DNA of 40,951 bases, from positions 1 to 40,951 of the forward strand of contig URYP01000008.1 of the NCBI GenBank assembly GCA_900552115.1. The letters run 5' to 3'. The translations under genes were made by a program, and so were the position numbers. The stretch is from an uncultured Oscillospiraceae bacterium. GTDB taxonomy: Bacteria > Bacillota > Clostridia > Oscillospirales > Acutalibacteraceae. Numbering within the stretch: position 1 is the stretch's first letter; each line of letters begins with the position of its first letter. Of this stretch, positions 18,129-25,461 are shown in pieces. Under the pieces are notes generated by a model. That model worked only from the letters and a program-made list of their open reading frames with translations, was not told the origin of the DNA and searched no databases.

Positions 18129-19031
18129 TTAATCTTTCATGCCCGAGGTGGACATGGTTTCAATAATGTTACTCTGTGTAACCAGGAACATGATAATTGG
18201 CACAATCATCATGACGACCATGCCGGCCGCCGCCGCACCGGCACGGGTGACACCGCCGTTGACCACCTGGGACAACGCGTAGTTCAGGGTTTTTAAGGAT
18301 TCTTTCTGAATCAGATTTGTAGCGCCGGTGTTCCACAATCCCTGGAAGGAGAACACGATCAGCGTCAGCCAGCCGGGTTTGACCATCGGCATAACAATGC
18401 TCCAGAAGGTGCGGAACTCGCCGCTGCCGTCAATACGGGCCGCCTCCAGTACGCTGTCGGGGATCATCTGTTCCATAAACTGCTTCATCAGGTACAGGCC
18501 CATGGAGGAGGAGAACGCCGGCAGGATCAATGCCCAATAGGTGTTCATCATGCCCAGCTTCGAAATTACCAGGAAGTTGGGAACCGCCGTAACCGCCGTT
18601 GAAAACATCAGGGACAGTACGATGGTTTCAAAAATGACTTTCCGTCCTTTAAACTGGTGCTTGGACAGCGCGTAAGCGCACATCGACGAAAAGATCAGGT
18701 GACCGGAGGTGCCAACGACGGAAATTAAAACCGTGTTAAATACATAGCGGCTGACCGGCACCCAGGAGCTGGACATCAGGCTGAACAGGTCGGAAAAGTT
18801 TTTCAGCGTGGGGTTCCGCACCAGAAAACGCGGCGGGAACATCCATAATTCATCCAGCGGTTTCAGGGACTGGGAAATGGCATAGATCATGGGGATAGCC
18901 ATCAAAACGCCAAAAACGGTCAATATGACAAAGATGGAGATATCGCCGCCCTTGGATCGGTTGAGCCGAACACTCTTGGAAGCGCGTATTTTGTGGACGC
19001 GCCCCGAGGAATCCAATATTTTCTCTCTCAC
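18129..19031 (-). CDS. Carbohydrate ABC transporter permease, MalG/CUT1 type (first pair)
   Basis: Membrane subunit, 300 aa, six predicted helices. The EAA loop reads EAARIDGSGEFRTFWSIVMP near residues 197-216. The start is a GTG at 19031, with AAAGGTGGG upstream. The stop codon of the preceding permease ends only one base before this GTG, so translation is probably coupled. The basic N-terminal 25 residues are cytoplasmic. Its partner is the MalF-type subunit just upstream, and the fusion solute-binding protein heads the same operon. The ATPase is missing from the locus. Confidence 0.93.
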   Translation of the reverse strand: MREKILDSSGRVHKIRASKSVRLNRSKGGDISIFVILTVFGVLMAIPMIYAISQSLKPLDELWMFPPRFLVRNPTLKNFSDLFSLMSSSWVPVSRYVFNTVLISVVGTSGHLIFSSMCAYALSKHQFKGRKVIFETIVLSLMFSTAVTAVPNFLVISKLGMMNTYWALILPAFSSSMGLYLMKQFMEQMIPDSVLEAARIDGSGEFRTFWSIVMPMVKPGWLTLIVFSFQGLWNTGATNLIQKESLKTLNYALSQVVNGGVTRAGAAAAGMVVMMIVPIIMFLVTQSNIIETMSTSGMKD

Positions 19032-19032
19032 T

Positions 19033-19962
19033 TTATGAACCCACCTTTGCTACCAGTTTGCGCACCACTAGGTTGGTGCCGACCATGATAATAAACAAGA
19101 GTGTGGCTATGGCACTGGCATAACCCATTTCGAATCGGGTGCCGCCGTAGTCCTCCAGGTGGTTCATAATCGTATGTACCGCATAATCGGTAGAGGGGGA
19201 ACCGAACAATCCGGTGATAACGGCGCCAACACCGAATGCACTGGTAATACTCATAACAGCGGAGAACATCATCTGATTGCGCATCAGAGGCAGGGTTACG
19301 AACCACAGCTCCTGCCAGCGGTTTTTGACGCCATCCATGGCGGCCGCCTCGTAGTAGCTTTTATCAACGCCCTGGAAACCGGCGATAAAGGACAGGAAGC
19401 CGGCGCCCAGGCTCATCCACAAGGATACGCCGATAACGATCGGCATCATGTATTCGGTGTTCTTAAGGAACTGGATGGGCGCCTGAATGATACCCAGCCG
19501 AATCAGAGTACTGTTGATATAGCCATAAGAGTCGCCGCTGAACAGCAGGGACCAGATCATGTATACGTTGCCGGAGATGGTGGGAGCGTAGAAAATCAGG
19601 GTTACGAAAGCCCGGACCTTCGGGGTCAGCTCATTGATAAACCAGGCCATCAGCAAAGAGAGCAGGTATCCGATCGGGCCGGTGACGATAGCAATCAACA
19701 GCGTGTTTTTCAGCGCGATCAGGAAGATGGAATCTTTGAAAAACATCCGGATGTAGTTGTCAAGGCCGGTAAACTTCGGCATCTCCAGAATATTAAACGA
19801 GGTGAAGCTGAAGAAGATGGAGATCAGAACCGGAGTGATGGTAAATAAACAGAAACAGATAAAATAGGGCAGAACAAACACATACGATGTCGCGGTCCGT
19901 TTGCGCAGTTCGTGCTTTTGCTGGGAACTCATGGGCACGCGCGCCTTTTTTATTTTAGTCAC
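19033..19962 (-). CDS. Carbohydrate ABC transporter permease, MalF/CUT1 type (first pair)
   Basis: Partner permease, about 309 aa, with the MalF-like start helix TSYVFVLPYFICFCLF and an EAA loop YEAAAMDGVKNRWQELWFVT. Six helices are visible. I choose the GTG at 19962 because GAGGTG lies 6 bases before it. A GTG at 19971 in the same frame overlaps that site, and an ATG at 19932 has no good site. It follows the solute-binding gene by about ten bases and is coupled to the next permease. It probably imports an oligosaccharide delivered by that fusion protein. Confidence 0.92.
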   Translation of the reverse strand: MTKIKKARVPMSSQQKHELRKRTATSYVFVLPYFICFCLFTITPVLISIFFSFTSFNILEMPKFTGLDNYIRMFFKDSIFLIALKNTLLIAIVTGPIGYLLSLLMAWFINELTPKVRAFVTLIFYAPTISGNVYMIWSLLFSGDSYGYINSTLIRLGIIQAPIQFLKNTEYMMPIVIGVSLWMSLGAGFLSFIAGFQGVDKSYYEAAAMDGVKNRWQELWFVTLPLMRNQMMFSAVMSITSAFGVGAVITGLFGSPSTDYAVHTIMNHLEDYGGTRFEMGYASAIATLLFIIMVGTNLVVRKLVAKVGS

Positions 19963-19972
19963 GGCTGTCACC

Positions 19973-22897
19973 TCATTTCAATCCAAATTCATTGCGTTTG
20001 CGGGTCAACTCATCGTTCAGGTCCGTCAAATACGACTGCATGGTTTCGACGGGGTTGGCGCTTTCGTTATACACCTTGTTAAAAGCAAAGTCGACGATAC
20101 GGGAAGTGTAGTAGCCGCCCGGCACTTCCGGAATGGTACGGATGCCGTCCAACTGTGACATAATGTTGTCGCGGTCCTTGACCGACCAGGTCAGGCTGTT
20201 GAAAGCGTTGACGTTGGCCGTCGGATGTTTAGCCGCCGCACCCAGCACGCTTTCCAACTCGTTCGCATAACGGCTCTGGTTATCGGCCGACAACCACCAC
20301 TGGACAAAATCCCAAGAGCTCTGTTTGTCCTTGGTGTTAGCCATGATCATGACCGACGTACCGCCGCCTACCGTTGTGTTGGTGATGCTGCCGTCCTCGT
20401 TGCGTACACCGGGAACCGGAACAAACTCCCACAGTCCCTGGATTTCAGGCGCGAATACCGTAAGCTGGTTGTACAGGGTATAGTCCTGAATGCCGCAAGG
20501 CATCTCACCGGTACGGAACCGGTTGACAAAGTCATAAGAAACCTGCGCGCGGTAGGTGGTAAAGGTTTCGCACATTTCTTCGAACGCCTGCAGGGCCGCG
20601 TCGCTGCCCAGGTTGGTGCTTTCACCCTCGTTGTTGTACATGGGGATACCCTTTTGCAGCATTTTCAGGCAAAGCCCGGCATAGCTGGTGGGGAACGCAA
20701 TGCTCATGTTATACCGCTGCAGCGTCGGGATCATTAAAACGAGGTCGTCGAAGGTCTCGGGCACGGTAAGCCCCAATTGTTCAAAAATATCTTTGCGGTA
20801 GAAGAACATGGAGAACGTCATGGTTTCGGGCAGGCCGTAGGTCTTGCCCTGGAAGGTATAGGGAACCAGCGAGCTTTCCAGGAACCACTTGGAAACCGTG
20901 TCAAAACCGGCGGAGTTTTCGGTATCCTTAAACTGCGTCAGATCCAGGACAGCGTTACGAATGGCATAGTTGATAGGATCGCCGGCCCCGTTCATGAGGG
21001 ACACGTCCGGGCCGACGCCCGCCAGAACGGAAGGCAGCAGTGTGCCGGCGCTGATGAGCTCCACGTCCACGCTGATCTGGTATTTCGTGGAGAAATGTTC
21101 GTCACAGAGCTGGCGAATGATCTGCGCTTGGTCACGTCCAGTAGGTGCCCAGACTTTAATGGATTTTTCAAAGTTCAGGTTTTCCGCGGAACGGGAAATC
21201 GAACTGTAATCGGTAACAAAAGAGAAGAAAAAGCTTTCGACATGGTACCACAGCTCGTTATACCAGGCGCCGCTGGCTGACGGCAGATCTTCCTGGCTGG
21301 GAACCACGTAGAAGGAGTCGAGAGTCAGAGGCTGCTGTTTAGCCGACAGCAGCCAGGTGCCCAGAGAACCGATATTGGATTTAAAATCGGTAAAGCTGGA
21401 CGCAATGGAGGAGGGCTTCTCCGCCATACGACGCACCTGGAAGGTCAGCTTGTTAAGCAGGGACAGATAGTCGCCGGTTTCACCGGAAATTTTGGAAATG
21501 GTAGCGGTGACATCATCAATTTCATCCGCCTGTTTTTTCATCAGTTCCAGCGTGTCCGGCAGCAGCTTGTCAAACGAATAGTCGCGGTACGGGTCGGGGC
21601 TGGGACCGGTGATCATCATGATATCACGATAGGCCTGGTTCAGGTTGGTCAGCACTTTATCCACCCGGCCGAGCAGCTCGCTCAGCACGCCAAGGGACAC
21701 GGTCATGGTCAGTTCGTGTTGCCCCTCCGTCAGATAAAACAAATACGGATCTCCCTTTTCGTCGCTGGGAGAGAGGATTTTCCAGCCGGACGAATAGGGG
21801 AACTGGACACTGGCGGCCTCCGCAAAAGGAACCTGCCCGTCAATAGACAGGCTGCGCGTCACAAACATACCGGATAGCATATCCTGCCGATAGCGGAAAG
21901 CCAGCTTATAATAACCGTCTTTCGGGACATCCAGGTTCCATGAAATGTACTGGCCCGGTTCTTGCCACTTGGTGCTGCCAATGACGTTAAGCTTTAACAC
22001 GCCCGCTTCCTGCGGATAAGTGGAAGCGGAAGTGGTATCGCTCAACGGATAAATCGTCGCGTCGGACTTGGTCGCAATTTTTTCGGCCTCAAACCGCGAC
22101 GGGTCACCGGTGGTATCGCCTTGTCCATTTTGAGCTAAGTACTCTTCATAGGAAACGAGAGCGGAGATCGGCTTGAGACGTATAGACGCAATGGCAACGC
22201 TGTTGGAGGACAGTGTAAAGCGAATCGCTTGTCGGCCCTTATCCAACGCAATGCGCATCGCTTCGGACGCGTAACTGGAGGGGTCATTCATCTCCAGGGT
22301 CTGCCACCGCAGTTTCTGCGAAGAAGCCGGTTTCACATCGTTGCCACTGGCATCGACATTCATCTCGCCTTCGGTCCAGGTCTGGTATAGGGACAAGAGA
22401 GAAGCCTCCCGAAAAGGAGACTCATCGTTAATGGTCATTTCCATGCCGACACTGCCGTTGTGCGCTTCATAAGGACAATAGGTAATTTCCAGAGCGTACA
22501 ATCCGGACTCCGGAATCTCCACGTCCCATGAAACCCAGCCGCCCTCCGGGATCGCCAAAGAGGTGCCGCTGCGCTCGCCGTAATCTGTCACCAGTTTCGC
22601 AGTGCTGCTTTTTTTAGACAGATTCTGCGACGTTAATTCAACGGTTTGCGTCGCATTTTGGTAGGTCTTTTCCATGCGCTGTATGTAGTCCATATATAGC
22701 TCTGTCGTGTATGAGGAGGTGTTTTCTCCCGCCGAATTGGAATTTTTCCCCGATGGCGAATTACTGGAAGCGGCCGATTGGGACTCCTTGGCGGCGCTCG
22801 CCATGTAAGGCGCCGCTGAAGATAACAGCAGCGTGAGACAGCACGCAAATGTTAATAGGCGCCTGGCTCGTTTGGGTTTCCGGACTGATTGGTTCAC
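19973..22897 (-). CDS. Secreted fusion of carbohydrate-binding-like modules and an ABC solute-binding domain
   Basis: First gene of the transporter operon, 974 aa from a GTG at 22897 that has AAGGAGCG 7 bases upstream. The longer upstream frame has no ribosome site and would lie before the promoter. A signal sequence runs to about residue 37, with a probable signal peptidase I site after ASA and no convincing lipobox. Two beta-sandwich modules follow (about 70-245 and 265-420). They share motifs such as GGWVSWDVEIPESGLYALEI and GQYISWNLDVPKDGYYKLAF, like CBM6/CBM35-type folds. A helical linker covers about 420-560. The C-terminal 400 residues are a sugar solute-binding domain (SIKVWAPTGRDQAQIIRQLC, then GVGPDVSLM and YGLPETMTFSMFFYRKDIF). 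Binding modules and a transport receptor in one chain are unusual. Without a lipid anchor it needs another way to stay at the cell, possibly its operon partners. Confidence 0.9.
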   Translation of the reverse strand: MNQSVRKPKRARRLLTFACCLTLLLSSAAPYMASAAKESQSAASSNSPSGKNSNSAGENTSSYTTELYMDYIQRMEKTYQNATQTVELTSQNLSKKSSTAKLVTDYGERSGTSLAIPEGGWVSWDVEIPESGLYALEITYCPYEAHNGSVGMEMTINDESPFREASLLSLYQTWTEGEMNVDASGNDVKPASSQKLRWQTLEMNDPSSYASEAMRIALDKGRQAIRFTLSSNSVAIASIRLKPISALVSYEEYLAQNGQGDTTGDPSRFEAEKIATKSDATIYPLSDTTSASTYPQEAGVLKLNVIGSTKWQEPGQYISWNLDVPKDGYYKLAFRYRQDMLSGMFVTRSLSIDGQVPFAEAASVQFPYSSGWKILSPSDEKGDPYLFYLTEGQHELTMTVSLGVLSELLGRVDKVLTNLNQAYRDIMMITGPSPDPYRDYSFDKLLPDTLELMKKQADEIDDVTATISKISGETGDYLSLLNKLTFQVRRMAEKPSSIASSFTDFKSNIGSLGTWLLSAKQQPLTLDSFYVVPSQEDLPSASGAWYNELWYHVESFFFSFVTDYSSISRSAENLNFEKSIKVWAPTGRDQAQIIRQLCDEHFSTKYQISVDVELISAGTLLPSVLAGVGPDVSLMNGAGDPINYAIRNAVLDLTQFKDTENSAGFDTVSKWFLESSLVPYTFQGKTYGLPETMTFSMFFYRKDIFEQLGLTVPETFDDLVLMIPTLQRYNMSIAFPTSYAGLCLKMLQKGIPMYNNEGESTNLGSDAALQAFEEMCETFTTYRAQVSYDFVNRFRTGEMPCGIQDYTLYNQLTVFAPEIQGLWEFVPVPGVRNEDGSITNTTVGGGTSVMIMANTKDKQSSWDFVQWWLSADNQSRYANELESVLGAAAKHPTANVNAFNSLTWSVKDRDNIMSQLDGIRTIPEVPGGYYTSRIVDFAFNKVYNESANPVETMQSYLTDLNDELTRKRNEFGLK

Positions 22898-22957
22898 TAG
22901 TAATCGCTCCTTATCATTGAAATAGACAACAAATACATGGAAAAGTGCCGAACTGAC

Positions 22958-22975
22958 CATTTTATTATTAAAATG
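22958..22975. promoter_or_regulatory. Candidate operator at the operon start site
   Basis: CATTTTA and TAAAATG form a perfect 7-bp inverted repeat around four bases (TTAT). It covers about +4 to +21 of the minus-strand transcript from the promoter at 22985-23013, a typical repressor position. It could also fold as a weak AT-rich hairpin in the mRNA. Confidence 0.4.
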
Positions 22976-22984
22976 TACTATACA

Positions 22985-23013
22985 AGAATACCGTATCTTG
23001 GTAGTAAAGTCAA
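22985..23013 (-). promoter_or_regulatory. Promoter of the seven-gene transporter operon
   Basis: On the minus strand TTGACT (23013-23008), a 17-base spacer and TATTCT (22990-22985) match the sigma-A consensus well. The predicted start near 22978 leaves a leader of about 80 bases to the GTG at 22897. Confidence 0.75.
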
Positions 23014-23458
23014 TACAAAATGACAAAAACAACAAAATACATACAGGAGTGCCACGGTTTGTTTGGGCGGATTGTGATTGGCCACTGTCAGCGATGGAAA
23101 AAACAAAAAGACGTTCACAAAAACAATTATATATAATAATGTATTATAACCTTATTATAATAATAGCATCCAATATGTGGAAATAGACACCATATTGGAC
23201 TATTTAAATATGGAGGTAATCGGATAGGGAAACTGTCGTTGGTTGGAATAATATGGAATGGAATATATGGAGATGGGGTGGAGGTGAGCAATATGGATAA
23301 GTTCCACCAACTATTGGTAAAAGAATAGAGGCGGTCCTTATTGTTCCTGGCCTTTTGGGTTTCATTCCTGATGGGTTTTTGTGTGGTGTAAAGCAAATAG
23401 CCATTACAATCACTTGGCTGTAAAGAAAAAAATGGATGTTAAAAATACGAAAACCATC
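23014..23458. other. AT-rich divergent control region without a gene
   Basis: These 445 bases lie between the -35 boxes of the two divergent promoters. They contain AT runs (23125-23165), the inverted repeat CCAATATG/CATATTGG (23170-23177 with 23191-23198, 13-base spacer), repeated AATATGGA motifs and a GGTGGA/TCCACC pair (23277-23282 with 23303-23308). The short frame on the minus strand here has biased, low-complexity composition and no ribosome site, so I do not call a gene. Confidence 0.6.
23170..23297. repeat. Iterated AATATGGA motifs
   Basis: AATATGGA occurs as direct copies at 23207-23214, 23250-23257 and 23290-23297, spaced 43 and 40 bases, close to four helical turns. The related CCAATATG/CATATTGG inverted pair sits at 23170-23198, and a GAATATATGGA variant lies at 23261. 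They may be binding sites for a shared regulator. The AT-rich background raises the chance of coincidence. Confidence 0.45.
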
Positions 23459-23487
23459 TTGACTTTATTGGTAAATCGTTATACAAT
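23459..23487 (+). promoter_or_regulatory. Promoter of the plus-strand glycan operon
   Basis: TTGACT (23459-23464), 17 bases and TACAAT (23482-23487) form a near-consensus sigma-A promoter. The predicted start near 23494 gives a leader of about 210 bases to the ATG at 23707. Confidence 0.8.
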
Positions 23488-23554
23488 AACACTGCAAAGA
23501 ACAACATAAAAATTGGTCAAATGCATCTTGCTTTTTGGCTAAATGCCGAAAATC

Positions 23555-23659
23555 GAGGGGCTGCCGCTGAATTGCCTCTGGTTTCGTGTTAGAAAGCACG
23601 AAGGCGGAGGGGCGACGTTTGTACTTATTACCAATTTGTTGTTCGCTGGCGCCGGAAGC
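23555..23659 (+). promoter_or_regulatory. Leader RNA with possible alternative hairpins
   Basis: Within the long leader, TTCGTG (23583-23588) pairs with CACGAA (23597-23602). It is enclosed by GCCTC (23574-23578) pairing with GAGGGGC (23607-23613). An identical GAGGGGC at 23555-23561 can take the same partner, so two folds exclude each other. A further stem TGGCGC/GCGCCA lies around 23647-23663, followed by a T-run before the ribosome site. I do not recognise a known riboswitch class. Confidence 0.35.
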
Positions 23660-23706
23660 GCCAAACGGGTACTGATTTTTTACAGTGAGAGAAGGAGGCC
23701 CTTAGG

Positions 23707-25266
23707 ATGAAACAATTTGTCCTGAAGTATGCATCGCTGGCTATGGCGCTCTGCATGATGGTAACGTTCGCAGCTGGTTGTGGCGGCGACCCTACCGATC
23801 CGGATGATCCGAAGAAGACGACAACGACCGCTTCGCGTTCGGGTGACGAAAACAGCGACAGCTCGGAGGACGATTCGTCAAAGACCAACAACAAGTCTAC
23901 GACGACAAAAGCGGACAAAGACCGTACTAGAACCGGCAACAAAACGACGACGACCACAAAAGGCGGCGAGGAACAGGGGATTATCACCGATTTGAAGGGC
24001 GCGACGATTACGGTTGCCGGCTTGGACAACTGCTATTTCGCGCTGAACGCTTCCAAGAACGAATGGAACCGTCAAATCCGCAATCAGTTGACCGCCATCG
24101 AGAAGAGTCTGAATTGCAAGTTTAAGCTGGTCAAGTACAAAACGACCGATGATCTGGCGACCAACTGCGTCAAGGCACATCAGGCCAAGACGAAATTCTC
24201 GGATATTATGGTGGCGCCGCTTCATCTGCAGAAAAAGCTGGTGGCCGGCAAATCGATTCAGAATCTGAACGCGGTTAAAGGCCTGGATCTGAGCAAATCC
24301 TACTGGGATCAGAACGCGCGCAAGGAAATGAAGATGTACGGCAAAAACTTTGCGGCGTTTACGACTCTGGATGGTACGGCGGCCAACGCCAACGTGATCT
24401 ACTTTAACAAAGTGCTGGCGAAGCAGATTGGTACCAGCGACACCGAGCTGTACAAAATGGTGAAAAATGGCACCTGGACTTTCAGCGCTATGCAGAACCT
24501 GTCTTCCAAGGCCCGCAAAGACATCGACGGCAAAGCGGGCTATGGTGACAACGACCAGTATGGATTCGGCGGCGTTGACCTGCGCGGTGGTGTTTCCTAT
24601 TCCATCTTCAAAGCGCAGGGCGGCTATTTCACCAAGACCTCCGGCACCGGCGATATCACTTTTGCGCTGGACGAAGCCAAAAACATAAAAGCGCTCCGCG
24701 GCATGCAGAGCTGGTTGCTGAAAGACAACAGCGTTTACAACCCGGATAAAAAGGAAAACGACTGGTCGAAAACGCAGAAAGCCTTTACCGAAGGGCGTCT
24801 CCTGTTCATGGGCTGGTCGGCCGACGCGGCTACCAACTTTACGGAGATGAAAAACGACTGGGGCGTGCTCCCGTATCCGATGGCGGAAAAAGGCGGCAAG
24901 TATATCAGCGTTATCAGCTGGAATACGCAAGGCTTTTCCATTCCGTCCCAGGTGAAAAAAGGCGACCTCGTCAACGCGGCCTCTGTCCTGGATGCGATTG
25001 CGCGCCAGTTTGACAAAATTAAAGACAACAAACGCGCTTATAACAAGAGCCGTGTATATCGTGATTCTCAGACTCAGGAAATGCTGGATATCGCGGCGGC
25101 CGGCGCCTCGATCGACTTCTGCCAGTTCGGCGAACTGGGTGAGGGCGGCCTGACCTGCATCCATTACCTGTTTAACAGTATTTCCAACGACCCGGCAACG
25201 GTGGTCAAATCAAGAAAAGAGAATGCGGTTTCCGCGTTGAACACGTTCCTGAAAGCGGTTAAGTAA
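23707..25266 (+). CDS. Sugar ABC transporter solute-binding lipoprotein
   Basis: Extracellular lipid-anchored receptor, 519 aa. The signal peptide ends in the lipobox FAAGC, with Cys25 as the lipidated residue. A Thr/Ser/Asp/Lys-rich disordered linker follows to about residue 95. The remaining 420 residues form a family-1 type solute-binding fold: the first strand ATITVAGLD, then DIMVAPLHLQKKLVAG, NVIYFNKVLAKQIG, and the closing domain with FTEGRLLFMGWSAD. The ATG at 23707 has AAGGAGG 8 bases upstream. It is first behind its own promoter and long leader and is followed by a good terminator, so it can be made in excess over the later genes. No permease is next to it on this strand. It probably works with one of the two permease pairs in the divergent operon. 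Confidence 0.92.
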   Translation: MKQFVLKYASLAMALCMMVTFAAGCGGDPTDPDDPKKTTTTASRSGDENSDSSEDDSSKTNNKSTTTKADKDRTRTGNKTTTTTKGGEEQGIITDLKGATITVAGLDNCYFALNASKNEWNRQIRNQLTAIEKSLNCKFKLVKYKTTDDLATNCVKAHQAKTKFSDIMVAPLHLQKKLVAGKSIQNLNAVKGLDLSKSYWDQNARKEMKMYGKNFAAFTTLDGTAANANVIYFNKVLAKQIGTSDTELYKMVKNGTWTFSAMQNLSSKARKDIDGKAGYGDNDQYGFGGVDLRGGVSYSIFKAQGGYFTKTSGTGDITFALDEAKNIKALRGMQSWLLKDNSVYNPDKKENDWSKTQKAFTEGRLLFMGWSADAATNFTEMKNDWGVLPYPMAEKGGKYISVISWNTQGFSIPSQVKKGDLVNAASVLDAIARQFDKIKDNKRAYNKSRVYRDSQTQEMLDIAAAGASIDFCQFGELGEGGLTCIHYLFNSISNDPATVVKSRKENAVSALNTFLKAVK

Positions 25267-25300
25267 TTTCTCACTTGGTGGTAGTGTAAGTGATAGGAAC

Positions 25301-25351
25301 AGGGGATGTTAGTAATAGTCGGCTATACCGAATTTACTGACGTCCCCTTTT
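25301..25351 (+). terminator. Terminator after the solute-binding lipoprotein
   Basis: A 15-bp stem with two wobble pairs (25301-25315 with 25334-25348) holds an inner TCGG/CCGA helix and ends in TTTT. Some readthrough is likely, because no strong promoter is clear for the next gene. Confidence 0.8.
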
Positions 25352-25393
25352 CCGTACTTTTCCTGAAAGCTCTCTCTCGCTGCAGGATAATGG

Positions 25394-25424
25394 TTGGTCA
25401 CGCGTTGTGACAAGTGGATATTAT
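25394..25424 (+). promoter_or_regulatory. Weak candidate promoter and operator before the surface-protein gene
   Basis: TTGGTC (25394-25399) and TATTAT (25419-25424) are 19 bases apart, longer than ideal. Between them GTCAC-N5-GTGAC (25397-25411) makes an inverted repeat that could be an operator. Confidence is low on spacing grounds. Confidence 0.3.
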
Positions 25425-25461
25425 GCCGTGGATACGGTTTTGAAGAAAAGGAGCGTCGAAG

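Noticed and set aside
23170..23297. CRISPR-like array
   Set aside because: The repeated unit is only eight bases and the spacers are uneven; no cas genes are present.
23127..23396. 89-aa minus-strand frame in the divergent spacer
   Set aside because: Low-complexity composition from AT-rich repeats and no ribosome site; more likely control DNA.
23555..23700. Known riboswitch classes in the long leader
   Set aside because: I compared it by eye with common classes such as cyclic di-GMP and found no matching core.
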